Shown here one piece after another: positions 9,301 to 18,828 of a stretch of DNA of 64,000 nt. The DNA lies in contig CANNBP010000004.1 of assembly GCA_947502885.1 (NCBI GenBank), positions 248,001 through 312,000 on the forward strand, read 5' to 3'. The notes under the pieces are model-generated. The model did not search any database and had not been told where the DNA came from. It was given only the letters and a program-made list of their open reading frames with translations. Position 1 is the stretch's first letter. Every line of letters begins with the position of its first letter. The position numbers and the translations under genes are program-made. This DNA is from an uncultured Aquimarina sp. Its GTDB lineage: Bacteria > Bacteroidota > Bacteroidia > Flavobacteriales > Flavobacteriaceae.

Positions 9301-11210
9301 CCATAGACTTACATATTACCAAATTTGGAAAGGAACTAAAAGAGTTACAGCGTACTCTAGCGCATACTTCCAAAAACAGAGACAAAGTTCAAGAAGAAAT
9401 AGAGTCAACCACTAGAGTTTTAAACGATTTAGAAGCTTCTAAAGAGGTGATTCGAAGTTTTATTACTTACCAATCCAAGAAGAAGGATCTCAAGAAAAAA
9501 GGAAAAACAACGATCAATCAAACGCGAGAGGAACACAATGAAATTGCAACTATTTCTGAAGTTACCGCAATTGATCCAATAGAGGTTATCATCCCGGAAA
9601 TTCCAAGGTTGATTGCTACTGAAAAAGCAAGGCGTATTCGTAAGGAGTTTCAGGAAAAAGGTTTTTCGGTTTCTTTTACAGGAAAGGAAGCTTTTTCTCG
9701 AAGTATTTCAATAGAGGAACTGGATTTACGATATAAAAATATTGCCATTCAGCTTGATGAGAAGATAAAGGAAGCCTACAACAAGTTTACTTCTACATCG
9801 GAAAAGGACAATAAAAAAACAGAGGATACCGCAGATAAGAATAGTAAACAAAAACGAAAACTTCAATTAGAGCGTGTTACATCTTTAAATAAAGAAGCTG
9901 AAAAGTTAGAATTACTTGTTGCTAATGAAGATAAAGTGTTTCGTGATGAGTTGTTTATCGAGGTTGTTGAGAGGGCTAAAGCGTATGGACATACTCTCTT
10001 TTCAGAGAAGATAGAAGATTTTCGTAAGTATATCACAAAATATCTTTTTGAAGGACGTATCGCTGAGAATTACCCAGATCAATCGCTTAGTAAGGCAGTT
10101 CGTATACTTATAGATGATTATGTTACTAGTGATACCACAAAGCCACAAGAGAGCAATCACCTTGACTATCTGGATAAGGTAGTGGCCATTATGCATGATC
10201 ACTATATGGATGCCAGACGCTTGACTAAAAGGCAAGTAGAAGCTCTTAAAGAACAAGCAGGAGTTCCCAATTTAGGTATGGTATGGGAAGCCGTAGAACT
10301 TAGTTGGTTATTATGGTATAAAATGCTTAACAGTGAACCTGTCTCATTTGATAATCGTCTGCGGGTGCTTACCCACTTTTGGGATCAGGTGCAACCTACT
10401 TACGCCTATTCAGATAGTAGTAAGGAGCAGTACAAACAATATTCCACCCCTTGTCCTATTGGAGCTATCATAGCCGAGTATACCCATATGTCCGATGCGA
10501 CTCGCATTTTTGAGCCAAGTGCGGGCAATGGATTATTAGTATTAGGAGCTGATCCTCAAAAAACACATGTCAATGAGATTGATAAAAACAGGCAATATTC
10601 CTTAGAAGCACAAGGTTTTAAAACCATCACCCATTTCAATGCTGCCGAGCCTTTGCCAAAGGAACTAAATGCATCTTTTGACGTGATGGTTACCAACCCA
10701 CCTTTTGCTACCTGGGATGCCGATGCCTTTGACAAAAAGCGAATTGTAAACCAATATTTCAATAAGTACCGAAGATTAGATAAAAACCGATTGCGATTAG
10801 AACATGTGATGTCGGGGCTTGCCTTACATACTTTAAAAGATAGCGGAAAAGCAGCCATAATTATTATGGGGCATCTCTATTTCGATGATAGAGGATATAT
10901 TGCTAAAGCTCGTCCTTTTTTCAACTGGTTGTATATGCATTACCGGGTGGATGATATCATCAACCTGAATAGTTTTAAACTTTATAATAAACAAGGGGCA
11001 GTTGCTAAAACAATGCTCATCCTGATCAGTGGTCGAAAACATAAGCCCACTAACAAATCTATTGCTCCCACACGAAAAGAAGCAGGTGATTTAGATACAG
11101 TAGTAGACTCCTTCACTGCATTATGGGCAAGAGTTAAATCTCATATAAAGTCACCTTTAGAAATAGTCATTCAAAAACTTAAAATCGAAAACGGATATGA
11201 TATTTTATAA
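6327..11210 (+). CDS. Giant protein with C-terminal N6-adenine methyltransferase fold (DarB-like half)
   Basis: 1627 residues. The C-terminus has a SAM-dependent methyltransferase core: motif I EPSAGNG near residue 1395 and the catalytic motif IV NPPF near residue 1456, which is the signature of N6-adenine and related amino-methyltransferases. The middle contains a duplicated ~140-residue unit (about 605-745 and 855-990; shared elements LFSLAQL/LFQLAQL, GERIF/GESIF, EYRPIA). Lys/Glu-rich linkers with coiled-coil character separate the modules. The next large gene encodes a Strawberry-notch helicase. In phage P1 DarB, methyltransferase and helicase are joined in one virion protein that protects incoming DNA from type I restriction; the same pair here, as two proteins, suggests a similar anti-restriction or DNA-processing role. 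No recognition specificity can be read. Confidence 0.8.
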   Translation: MTNNLDILFNKELNRWELHFANTPEGKLSDYLVRLGYRFSSRKPRLYFAPKQDAYKIFGEDLKKALQKNESYVEIIIKPSYAPELSNITHNKFSYVTLSHQTPTKVGKKNFVIFDQYKKIAEAIGQQYGERVYGKNFIGVEATPRVEKRAAKKLLEKNMVINPLETTDRVASKTEVSQQTSLKEEKKSLTNDSGIYTQETAGDRLEIISIPIPSKVKYDAAIKIIHDENDKYRFATSTLKKFGDHSGGTSPVSNSSTIYETKEEVLVLGFQEIVTQIQRHIKERDTIISDQNKKNKLLHKALTATLDYAKELGVKLVSNDEIHKKGNTKLKKRTQPKEKNEANPTSNPKTSGKKNTEKRLEKIETPVKNDLKNLVSSVTEKLEELADQTVETTKDKLLIENENIQFKDALKIKGYEVFEKEVRRILGEQEFWVAKMNRVFTKESYIRILSPLTKVLGLPLLTIPSFPTYRIVQKWTSIQEDLLARFQEFIDTNPDTLHFTYLPSATRETDPKDLTILRVEIESDRDKISFLHRKETNELVINSLNDFGDSMSGYNGSDIPMGKLVSAISYMISYPETLQIKPYTIAPYENLNKAQVRDIERNGVKIPNVLIPKGVVNTIFESENVEKEKAKKYAKRFPKLFGLTDQTLKTATSKQLFSLAQLYPLEAYGIDIDWKAFTSYWQSNGERIFKTLGYPTEHSYPFVHLNTGYINIATLGNILNNSSGNNQWLSVVESYRPIADMDKALSILEERIKELITKRAEYIDPETGRVKKTSPEGEIYNSLSNQIQHLREQKDNIQAYQHTQISMSKDITENKSVPSKSNEQTELEKPKTEINTTSNDQNYTIKTINPFGLDIPNIRISNQIPVPFDEGGILAIHVKSIMKQYPELSKINNKTIADASALQLFQLAQLDISKLKIHKDQFHKEWAKRGESIFRELDFPMDLKHPYVSIITGYFNVESLGSIVKKNTGIPSWLWAAIEYRPIAFPHTGIVTIDLHITKFGKELKELQRTLAHTSKNRDKVQEEIESTTRVLNDLEASKEVIRSFITYQSKKKDLKKKGKTTINQTREEHNEIATISEVTAIDPIEVIIPEIPRLIATEKARRIRKEFQEKGFSVSFTGKEAFSRSISIEELDLRYKNIAIQLDEKIKEAYNKFTSTSEKDNKKTEDTADKNSKQKRKLQLERVTSLNKEAEKLELLVANEDKVFRDELFIEVVERAKAYGHTLFSEKIEDFRKYITKYLFEGRIAENYPDQSLSKAVRILIDDYVTSDTTKPQESNHLDYLDKVVAIMHDHYMDARRLTKRQVEALKEQAGVPNLGMVWEAVELSWLLWYKMLNSEPVSFDNRLRVLTHFWDQVQPTYAYSDSSKEQYKQYSTPCPIGAIIAEYTHMSDATRIFEPSAGNGLLVLGADPQKTHVNEIDKNRQYSLEAQGFKTITHFNAAEPLPKELNASFDVMVTNPPFATWDADAFDKKRIVNQYFNKYRRLDKNRLRLEHVMSGLALHTLKDSGKAAIIIMGHLYFDDRGYIAKARPFFNWLYMHYRVDDIINLNSFKLYNKQGAVAKTMLILISGRKHKPTNKSIAPTRKEAGDLDTVVDSFTALWARVKSHIKSPLEIVIQKLKIENGYDIL

Positions 11211-11616
11211 CAATCAATTGATGTCTACCAGAGAAGAAGCCACCTTATTTATGGTGAGTAACCCTATATCTTTTTCCAACTACGATGATCATGAAGCAGG
11301 AATTTATATTCAATTACACGAACTGGTAGAACGTGCTATTGCTGAAGGAGAAGACCCCGTAATGCTTATCGAAGAGTATCTGGAAACCGTATATGTCAGT
11401 GGGCATACTATTGAAGAAATAGTTGCTTTTTTATTCGAGAACGACAAGATGATTCAAGCTCTATGGTCACTTCAACAAAATTGGGAAAACATTGATGAAA
11501 CACTACCAGAAGACTCCTTGATGTATGGAGGAATAGATAAACAAGAAGCGATACAATTGTATTCCGAGATCACCTTACGATCCTATTTAAGCACTTTAAG
11601 TAACCAAGCAACATAA
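11197..11616 (+). CDS. Small acidic protein between methyltransferase and helicase genes
   Basis: 139 residues, overlapping the methyltransferase gene by 14 bases; an alternative ATG at 11221 would remove nine residues and the overlap. The protein is acidic and helical with no membrane segment. Not recognised. Its position between the two large partners suggests a bridging or regulatory subunit of the same complex, but this is inference from gene order only. Confidence 0.65.
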   Translation: MIFYNNQLMSTREEATLFMVSNPISFSNYDDHEAGIYIQLHELVERAIAEGEDPVMLIEEYLETVYVSGHTIEEIVAFLFENDKMIQALWSLQQNWENIDETLPEDSLMYGGIDKQEAIQLYSEITLRSYLSTLSNQAT

Positions 11617-11670
11617 GAGTATTACCATACCCTTGATGGTACGCATAGTTGCATCCCAAATAACAGAAAG

Positions 11671-14600
11671 ATGGAAGAAAACACCGAAATAACCCAAGAG
11701 CAGGAAGAATATACACAAGATGTGAGTGAGGTAGCTCAGTTAGCTGCATCACAGAGCGCATTAGTACCCTATATTCCCAAGTCAAAAGCTACCTATACTA
11801 TGAATACACTAATTCCCAGAAATATGGCTTTTGAAGTTCAAAAATCCTTAAACCGAATTGTAAAGGAAAAAGGGAATATCGATAATTACGTAAGAAATGA
11901 ATTAAAATATATTTCTACGGCGACCCTTTGGAAAGCTTTTGCTGCCGAACAAGTGGATGGGATTGCTTTGTACTTAAAACAATTTGAGCGTGGTCAAGGC
12001 ATCATCATTGCTGATCAAACCGGAATAGGTAAAGGGAGACAAGCAGCAGCAGTAATCCGTCATGCTATCCTAAAAGGGTATCTCCCGATCTTTTTTACAC
12101 GATCTGCTAACCTGTTTAGCGATATATATAGAGATCTGAAAAATATCAATTTTGAAGATATCAACCCTTTTATTTTAAATACTGATAAAGCCAATATTAA
12201 AGATGAAGACAATAGTGTTGTCTTTAGTCCGCTTTCTGCCAAAGAACAGTTGGAATTACTCACTTATCAAAAAACATATCCCACCGAGAGTGAGGAATCT
12301 ATAGCATGGCATAAAAATGCAGGAATACCTTTACCTGATCCAGAAGTTACTCCAGAAGTAACGATTACCTATGGCATTGATTATCTCCCCAATGATTACG
12401 ATGTTATTTTCACTACCTATTCTCAAATACAAAGCGCACATCCCTACAAACGTAATTGGCTAAAAAGCATATGTGAAAATGGTGTAGAGGGAAGTAAAAA
12501 GTACAAAGAAGTGGTGCTTATTTTAGATGAGTCTCATATGGCTGGAGGATATGATTCTAAAATTGGACATTGGATGCGTACCATATTGCCTACCGTAAAA
12601 GCGTGTTGTTTTTTAAGTGCCACTTTTGCCAAATACCCTCAAGTAATGCCTTTTTATGGCAAAAAGACAGCCATACTGGAAACCGGATTAAGTGACGAGA
12701 ATTTAGTAGAAGCCATGACAAAAGGAGGGCTTGCCCTTCAGGAGATTGTTGCATCCAACCTTTCGGAAAGCGGACAATTAATTCGTCGTCAACGCTCAAA
12801 TGAAGGAATTGAGATCGAATATACCATTTTGGATCAAGAACCTGTACGAAGTAAAAACAGAGAGCGTGTTAATCGGATCATTACCCTTATGAATGATGTG
12901 GTACGTTTTGAAAGGGATTATATCACTCCTATTCTAACAGGTATTCATAAAGAAGCTAAGAAAGTGGATGAGTCGGTAACCCAAAAACCTAAAGGTTTGG
13001 GGGTTAAACAAGCTCCTTACTTTTCAAGAGTGTTTAATATTGTTGACCAAATGTTGTTTGCTTTAAAGGTTGAAGAAGTAGCAAAAAACACATTGGAACT
13101 CTTACAACAAGACAAAAAGGTAGTGATCGCTTTTAAATCTACAATGGGAACATTTTTAAAAGATATGAAGCTAGCCACAGGCGATATCATTCCTATGGAA
13201 GATCTTGATTTTAATAGAACCTTGTTTAAAGGTTTGGATAGTATTTTTCAATACAACTATACTGATATTGAAGGTAAAAAAACAAAGGAGAGAATCCTTA
13301 TGGAAGAACTACCTGAACATGGGATAAATGAGTTCCATAGAATACGCAATGCTATGTTATTTGAAGCTTCCGAATTAACCGTTAGCCCTATCGATCAGTT
13401 GATACATCTTATAGAAAAAGAAGCGAAACCACCACATTTAGGAGGACATCATGGAACGAATTTTAAAGTAACGGAAGTAACAGGAAGAAATCAAAAATTG
13501 TTTTTTGAAGATAATGAAGCTATTGTCAGTTCTTTTAGAAGTGATACAGGAGCGTCTTTTCGTTCGTTTAACAATGGAGGTGCTGATGTATTGTTGATCA
13601 ATCAAAGTGGTAGTACAGGGGCTTCTGCCCATTCTTCAGAAGAGTATAAAGATCAGCGTCAACGGATCATGATCAGCCATCAATTTGAATTGGATATCAA
13701 TATTGAGATCCAAAAAATTGGACGGATCAACAGAACAGGACAGGTCAATCTACCAAGATATCGTTATATCGCAAGTGATATTCCTATGGAAGTTCGGTTA
13801 ATGACCATGTTAAAAGGGAAACTAAAATCACTGGATGCCAATACTACCGGGTCGCAAAAAACAAGTGATCTTACTTTTCAAAGTCCAGACTTGTTTAATA
13901 AATACGGAGATGAAGTGGCTTTTGAATGGGTGGATGATAATCCAATTTTAGCACGAAAACTAGGAAATCCTACCTATCATAAAACTTGGGGAGGTGAAGA
14001 GGAACGGAATGAGAGTAAAGAAGGAGCAATACGTCAATTAACAGGACGTGCAGGGTTATTGTATGTAGAAGAACAGGAGAAATTATTTAATGATCTGATT
14101 GGTCGGTATCATCATCTCATTACTATTGAGAAGCAACAAGGAACTTATGATTTAGAAACGGAGTTCTTACCTCTTAATGCGGATGTTAAAAAACGTTTTT
14201 TACACTATCAGGGAAACGGAGGAAACACACCTTTTGGAAAAAATACTGTTCGAGAGCAAACCATCGTCAATAATCTACAACGCCCTTTTACTAAGGGAGA
14301 GGTTGATAAACGTATTTCTGAACGCTTAAAGGGTAGTACTCCTGAGCAGTTAAAGTTCAAATTGATTTCTGAGGTAGAAACCGAATACCCCCAATTAATT
14401 ACGTCGAGGAAACAAAAAAGAATGAAGGTTATTGAAGTTATGGAAGAAGAACTCTCAAAAATGGCAGAAGAAGGTTCTGGGAAGGACGAGTTTGCCAATG
14501 AAAAAATAGCCATACAAAGAGAGCGTCAACAAAACCGAATAGAAGAAAAAAAGAATGCTTTAGCTACCTATGAAGGAGATTTAACTGCTATCCAAAAGAG

Positions 14601-15924
14601 GATTTTACGATACATTGGATATTGGGAAGTAGGTGAACTTGTTAGAGTTCCTTTTGTGGGGTCTATCAAAGAAGCTTCATGGGGTATGTTTATGGGGGTA
14701 CAAATAAGGAAGAGTAATGATAACCCGTATACATTAAGCAATATATCATTGAATTTTGCGGTAGTTGATGGGCGTAAATCAATCACTTATGATTTAAGAA
14801 ATGGAGGTGATTATTTGAGTAATATCTATGCCGAAAGTAAAGCTATTACAGCCGAAGAAAAATTAAATGTACCAGAGCAATGGAATGACCTTATTAAAGA
14901 AGCTTCCTCAAAACGAGAAAAGCGATTTATCCTTACGGAAAACATTCTTGCGGTTTCCGACGATATAGACGCACAAAACAAATTAATAAAATACAATACG
15001 ACCAATGGAACTATTAAAAATGGTATTCTAATGTCTCGTGATTTCGGTAAAAAGGGTGAACACCATGCCTTACTTCCCATATCTGAAGGGATAGGAGCCA
15101 TCCGATTACTGGAAAACGACACCACTTTTGAAGACCATAAATACGGCGTAAAATTCAAACGTATAGGAGACAATTATTTTGAAGTCTATATCAAAAAGAA
15201 GCAGCATTATAAACTCCCTCTTGATCCTGCCTTACGAAAACTAATTATGCGACAAGAAGGACAAACTACTGATGAATTACCAGAGTTTGTACAGAATGCA
15301 GGAGATATGATGGGGGTTGTATCGGAAGGGAGCTTATTGCCATTTTTAAAAATACTAGATGCCTATGGTTTCAAAATGGAAGGACAGGCAAAAGAATTAG
15401 AAGATTGGGAAATAGAAAATACCGAAGATTGGGCGGATCGCACCAAAAAAGGAGAACAACGGTATCAATATGAGCTTACTCGCCCTTATGGAGACGGAAG
15501 TAATCCTGGCTTAGGATTTATAGACTATCAAGAACCAGATGCTACCTACTCTCATGGTATAGTCATCTATGATCGTGTATTACAGGACAAAGAAAAATAT
15601 AATTACTCTTTGATTCCTATCTTCAAAAATATTGCGATCCCCTATTTAGAATGGAAGAATTCTATTAAAAGCACTCCCATTGCAGAGGATTTTAAAGGAT
15701 TGATCCGTGATATACAAAAGCTTCCGATGTATGAAGCGATAGATCGTTTAGGGTATTTTATTATGAACCACCCTCATGAAGATGGGAATCCTGAATTTGT
15801 TTTTGGTCGTTATACTCCTCAAGATTTTGGGAAGGCAACTTATGAAGATATGATCCACCCCATTGGAGTTATGGATATACTATTAGACAAACTTCAATTG
15901 GCATACCAACCGCTAGCTTCTTAA
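11671..15924 (+). CDS. Strawberry-notch-type SF2 helicase (DarB-like helicase half)
   Basis: 1417 residues. Helicase motif I is ADQTGIGKGRQAA near residue 113, the GxGKGR form typical of the Strawberry-notch group; motif II is DESH near residue 284; motif VI is QKIGRINRTGQ near residue 679, within the Strawberry-notch C-terminal helicase domain. A further ~600 residues of charged helical and beta-rich sequence follow. Helicases of this group occur beside or fused to methyltransferases in phages and conjugative elements, P1 DarB being the named example. The expected activity is ATP-driven movement on DNA in concert with the methyltransferase encoded two genes upstream. All motifs needed for ATPase activity are visible. 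Confidence 0.88.
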   Translation: MEENTEITQEQEEYTQDVSEVAQLAASQSALVPYIPKSKATYTMNTLIPRNMAFEVQKSLNRIVKEKGNIDNYVRNELKYISTATLWKAFAAEQVDGIALYLKQFERGQGIIIADQTGIGKGRQAAAVIRHAILKGYLPIFFTRSANLFSDIYRDLKNINFEDINPFILNTDKANIKDEDNSVVFSPLSAKEQLELLTYQKTYPTESEESIAWHKNAGIPLPDPEVTPEVTITYGIDYLPNDYDVIFTTYSQIQSAHPYKRNWLKSICENGVEGSKKYKEVVLILDESHMAGGYDSKIGHWMRTILPTVKACCFLSATFAKYPQVMPFYGKKTAILETGLSDENLVEAMTKGGLALQEIVASNLSESGQLIRRQRSNEGIEIEYTILDQEPVRSKNRERVNRIITLMNDVVRFERDYITPILTGIHKEAKKVDESVTQKPKGLGVKQAPYFSRVFNIVDQMLFALKVEEVAKNTLELLQQDKKVVIAFKSTMGTFLKDMKLATGDIIPMEDLDFNRTLFKGLDSIFQYNYTDIEGKKTKERILMEELPEHGINEFHRIRNAMLFEASELTVSPIDQLIHLIEKEAKPPHLGGHHGTNFKVTEVTGRNQKLFFEDNEAIVSSFRSDTGASFRSFNNGGADVLLINQSGSTGASAHSSEEYKDQRQRIMISHQFELDINIEIQKIGRINRTGQVNLPRYRYIASDIPMEVRLMTMLKGKLKSLDANTTGSQKTSDLTFQSPDLFNKYGDEVAFEWVDDNPILARKLGNPTYHKTWGGEEERNESKEGAIRQLTGRAGLLYVEEQEKLFNDLIGRYHHLITIEKQQGTYDLETEFLPLNADVKKRFLHYQGNGGNTPFGKNTVREQTIVNNLQRPFTKGEVDKRISERLKGSTPEQLKFKLISEVETEYPQLITSRKQKRMKVIEVMEEELSKMAEEGSGKDEFANEKIAIQRERQQNRIEEKKNALATYEGDLTAIQKRILRYIGYWEVGELVRVPFVGSIKEASWGMFMGVQIRKSNDNPYTLSNISLNFAVVDGRKSITYDLRNGGDYLSNIYAESKAITAEEKLNVPEQWNDLIKEASSKREKRFILTENILAVSDDIDAQNKLIKYNTTNGTIKNGILMSRDFGKKGEHHALLPISEGIGAIRLLENDTTFEDHKYGVKFKRIGDNYFEVYIKKKQHYKLPLDPALRKLIMRQEGQTTDELPEFVQNAGDMMGVVSEGSLLPFLKILDAYGFKMEGQAKELEDWEIENTEDWADRTKKGEQRYQYELTRPYGDGSNPGLGFIDYQEPDATYSHGIVIYDRVLQDKEKYNYSLIPIFKNIAIPYLEWKNSIKSTPIAEDFKGLIRDIQKLPMYEAIDRLGYFIMNHPHEDGNPEFVFGRYTPQDFGKATYEDMIHPIGVMDILLDKLQLAYQPLAS

Positions 15925-15954
15925 CCTCTTAAACGCAACCTAAAAAAGTAGTAC

Positions 15955-16923
15955 ATGAAAACACACACAAGAACCTTGGATATTCCAGAAGTAGATCAAA
16001 TTCCTAGTTTTATGAAGATACTCGATGATATGGGGGTCGGTAACAATGTATTTTTAAAAGGCATTGCAGGAACAGGAAAAACTACCCTTGGTGAAAAAGC
16101 CTCCTATGCGCATTTTGGACGAAAGGAAAATGATAAAAAAGAATTGCCCTTTGTAATTATCACCTGTAATCAATACACCTCTCCCATTGATATTAAGGGA
16201 GGACAGACCATGTATGGGTACAAGGAAGGAGGACTTATTGAAGCTTGGAGAGATGGTAAAATACTAATTATTGATGAAATGCCCAAGCTAGATCCCAATA
16301 CTGCGGGACTCTTAAATGATCCGTTGGCTAAAAGCGCTAAAGAGGGAGCAGTCATTTTTAATGGACTCAACGAACCTATTGAAAAACATCCCGATTTTGG
16401 GTGTATTGCTACAGGGAATGTCACGGGAAAAGCAATCAGTAGTACGTATGTGGGGAATAATAAGCAGGATAGTTCCCTGTTAGATCGGTTTAGTGGGAGT
16501 ATTTACGAAATCGGGTTTAATGAAAAACTAGAACGCTCATTAGTCTATCCTGCATTGGTTGATATCTGCATAGAAATACGAAACGCCATTTTGAAATATG
16601 AAGGAAAGGATCATACCGCTAGTGATATGGAAGATATCATGACGCTAAGAACCATGCTTAACTTTCAAAGAATATATGAATTGGAAATGTTACGAGCAAC
16701 AGGGATCAAAGATACTAAAGGCATTGTCTCAAGACCTGTTAGAAATGGAAAAACCCTGAAAGATTGTATGGAGAGTTACTTTCTGGTGATGAATCGGGAA
16801 AAAGCGAACCATATTCAAGGAGAGGTCAATATGACAAAGTTTTTGAATCGGTATCAAGAAGCAGAAATGAAGCAGGCTTTTATTGCTGAATATAGACGTA
16901 GAAATGGATTGTTAGTAGTATGA
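15955..16923 (+). CDS. MoxR/CbbQ-like AAA+ ATPase
   Basis: 322 residues. Walker A GIAGTGKTT near residue 37 and Walker B ILIIDEMPKL near residue 101, followed by a sensor-1-like ATGN segment near 160 and a DRF motif, give the layout of the MoxR/NirQ/CbbQ (AAA_5) group. Such ATPases work with a von Willebrand A-type partner to remodel or insert cofactors into protein complexes. The stop overlaps the start of the next gene, whose product has a vWA-like pattern, so the pair is almost certainly functional together. Confidence 0.88.
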   Translation: MKTHTRTLDIPEVDQIPSFMKILDDMGVGNNVFLKGIAGTGKTTLGEKASYAHFGRKENDKKELPFVIITCNQYTSPIDIKGGQTMYGYKEGGLIEAWRDGKILIIDEMPKLDPNTAGLLNDPLAKSAKEGAVIFNGLNEPIEKHPDFGCIATGNVTGKAISSTYVGNNKQDSSLLDRFSGSIYEIGFNEKLERSLVYPALVDICIEIRNAILKYEGKDHTASDMEDIMTLRTMLNFQRIYELEMLRATGIKDTKGIVSRPVRNGKTLKDCMESYFLVMNREKANHIQGEVNMTKFLNRYQEAEMKQAFIAEYRRRNGLLVV

Positions 16924-17930
16924 ATACACCTGTACAACATACAATTCCATTAGATAATGGAAATGCTCACTATGTCACTTTTGATAGTGTTGTTGATTTT
17001 CATGGCTTTGTAGATCATCAAATAGAGCGATTGAGTGCTGCCAATGCCAAGATATTTAAAGACATTCATTCTAAAGCTGCCAATACGGTCTATTATCGTA
17101 ATGATTGGTACGGGACACCTCATATCAAATCCATGGAAGAATTAGTGCATCACGACCATTTTTTAGGCATGCATTTACTAAAAGTGATTCAGCCCAAAAT
17201 TAAAAAACGTTTAGAACGATATCTAGCTCTTGTAGAAGATCAAGTACTCCCCAAACCTAAGCTAGCTTATAACGATAAAGGATTGGGAGTCTTTTCCTTT
17301 GATCGTGCAGCAATGGGGTTATTTAGAATGCAACCCACCGTAGCACATACAAAGATGCAAAAGAATATCAGCCAGATGAAGATCGAACTGGACAGGGATA
17401 ACAAAACAACGATTGTTAAAAAAGTATATGCCCAAATTAAAGATAAGGCTTCTTCTTTTCCTTCTCTGCAACTGTATATCACAGCAGGAGCAAATGCCAA
17501 TATCAAAGGGGATCAACTTTTATATATCGGACTGGCTTGTGCGGAATTGGTAGAGTTTATGGAATTACGGGGGATTGCTGTTGAAGTGAACATCATTTTT
17601 GAAACCTATTTTGAGGGGCATTACCCTATTGCCATCGTTCGCCTAAAACGCTATGAAGACCCCCTCGATAAAAATCAGCTACTACTGCTTAGTAGTGATC
17701 CAAGATATTTTAGATATCGAGGATTTAAAGCTTTGATTGCTTTGAGTAACTATTTCGGGTTAACCATTCTTCCAGGTTTGGGAAGGGCTAAAGAAAATAT
17801 TGGTAAAGATTTTATAGATGCCATTGGTACGGGTGGAATTGTATTCGAACAGAGCTATGATATAAATTCAGCAGTCAGTGAAGTAACGGCAATACTTACG
17901 GCATACACACAAAAACTAAAAAACAAATGA
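16920..17930 (+). CDS. vWA-like partner of the MoxR-type ATPase
   Basis: 336 residues, starting with a 4-base overlap with the ATPase gene. The C-terminal half alternates beta strands and helices like a von Willebrand A domain: a strand with LQLYITAG near residue 185, then long helices and strands of the type VEVNIIFE. The classic DxSxS metal site is not evident, so it may be a divergent or inactive vWA fold. Phages and mobile elements often encode such ATPase/vWA pairs; the substrate is unknown. The name is based on gene pairing and secondary-structure pattern. Confidence 0.65.
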   Translation: MNTPVQHTIPLDNGNAHYVTFDSVVDFHGFVDHQIERLSAANAKIFKDIHSKAANTVYYRNDWYGTPHIKSMEELVHHDHFLGMHLLKVIQPKIKKRLERYLALVEDQVLPKPKLAYNDKGLGVFSFDRAAMGLFRMQPTVAHTKMQKNISQMKIELDRDNKTTIVKKVYAQIKDKASSFPSLQLYITAGANANIKGDQLLYIGLACAELVEFMELRGIAVEVNIIFETYFEGHYPIAIVRLKRYEDPLDKNQLLLLSSDPRYFRYRGFKALIALSNYFGLTILPGLGRAKENIGKDFIDAIGTGGIVFEQSYDINSAVSEVTAILTAYTQKLKNK

Positions 17931-18274
17931 AAACAGTAAGCAAAAAAAAAGGAAACGATACCATCTCAAAAAAAGTCATCACCTCCATCATGAATAGAGG
18001 GATGCTAATTGATAAGAATTGTAGAGAGCATTGTAGGGATTTTAAGATTATGATTTCAAAGAAGCATCAAAACACATTAATTCTTCGATGGACTACTATT
18101 GATATTGAAGATATCGACCGACCCAAACAATGCTATCGATACGAATGTTTTGATATGGATGGAACTCCACAACATTGTTCTATCCACTATGCAAATCAAG
18201 AGGAAGCCAACGCATTCTTTTTAGGGCTAAAAACTTTACATGTACAAGAATGCGCTATTGACCATAAACTATAA
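17927..18274 (+). CDS. Hypothetical Cys/His-containing protein (115 aa)
   Basis: Not recognised. It overlaps the previous gene by four bases (ATGA). A basic N-terminus is followed by a soluble beta-rich body with several Cys and His (for example CREHC and CYRYECF) that could bind a metal, though the spacing matches no known finger. Part of the early operon. Confidence 0.6.
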   Translation: MKTVSKKKGNDTISKKVITSIMNRGMLIDKNCREHCRDFKIMISKKHQNTLILRWTTIDIEDIDRPKQCYRYECFDMDGTPQHCSIHYANQEEANAFFLGLKTLHVQECAIDHKL

Positions 18275-18277
18275 ACT

Positions 18278-18811
18278 ATGTATAAAACCAAAGATTTAAC
18301 ACGGGAAGACCTGAGTAGGATACACATCAAAAATCAAGCGGAAATCGTACGATATATTGGAAGTGAATTAAACCCCATAGAAGCCTTTGAATTGATTAAA
18401 AAAGAATCCAAAGGATTTACCAAAGCCAGTGCCAAAGCAGAAGAAGCGGACAAATTATTATATGCCATCTATAAAGGAGAAGCGATACCAGAAGCATCAC
18501 CAACTTCACCAGAAGTAGAGTTTGAATGGAAACCTATATCCAAAGAAGAAGCAACGCAACTATTTAAAAAGGAAGATACCGTATATGCTATAGGCGATAA
18601 TGATCAAAAGATACTTGTCCAATCCGAAGGAATACTAAGCCTTGCCAACAAATTTGCTATCCAAGTCATAGTAACCAAACAAGCAGTACCCAAGGCACTT
18701 ACCAATGAGCAGATTAGAATCTTAAAAGTAAAAAAAGAAACGGAACTGGCAGTACTAGCCCTCAAAATAAAGCAGAGAAAACAAGGAAAACAAAAACGTA
18801 AAAGTGCATAA
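18278..18811 (+). CDS. Hypothetical charged protein (177 aa)
   Basis: Not recognised. It follows the previous gene after 3 bases. The N-terminal half is helical, a Pro/Ser linker sits near residue 75, a short alpha/beta segment lies in the middle (YAIGDNDQKILV), and the C-terminus is strongly basic (KQRKQGKQKRK). There is no membrane segment. The basic tail suggests nucleic-acid binding; inference only. Confidence 0.6.
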   Translation: MYKTKDLTREDLSRIHIKNQAEIVRYIGSELNPIEAFELIKKESKGFTKASAKAEEADKLLYAIYKGEAIPEASPTSPEVEFEWKPISKEEATQLFKKEDTVYAIGDNDQKILVQSEGILSLANKFAIQVIVTKQAVPKALTNEQIRILKVKKETELAVLALKIKQRKQGKQKRKSA

Positions 18812-18828
18812 CATTTAAAATAGTAGAT

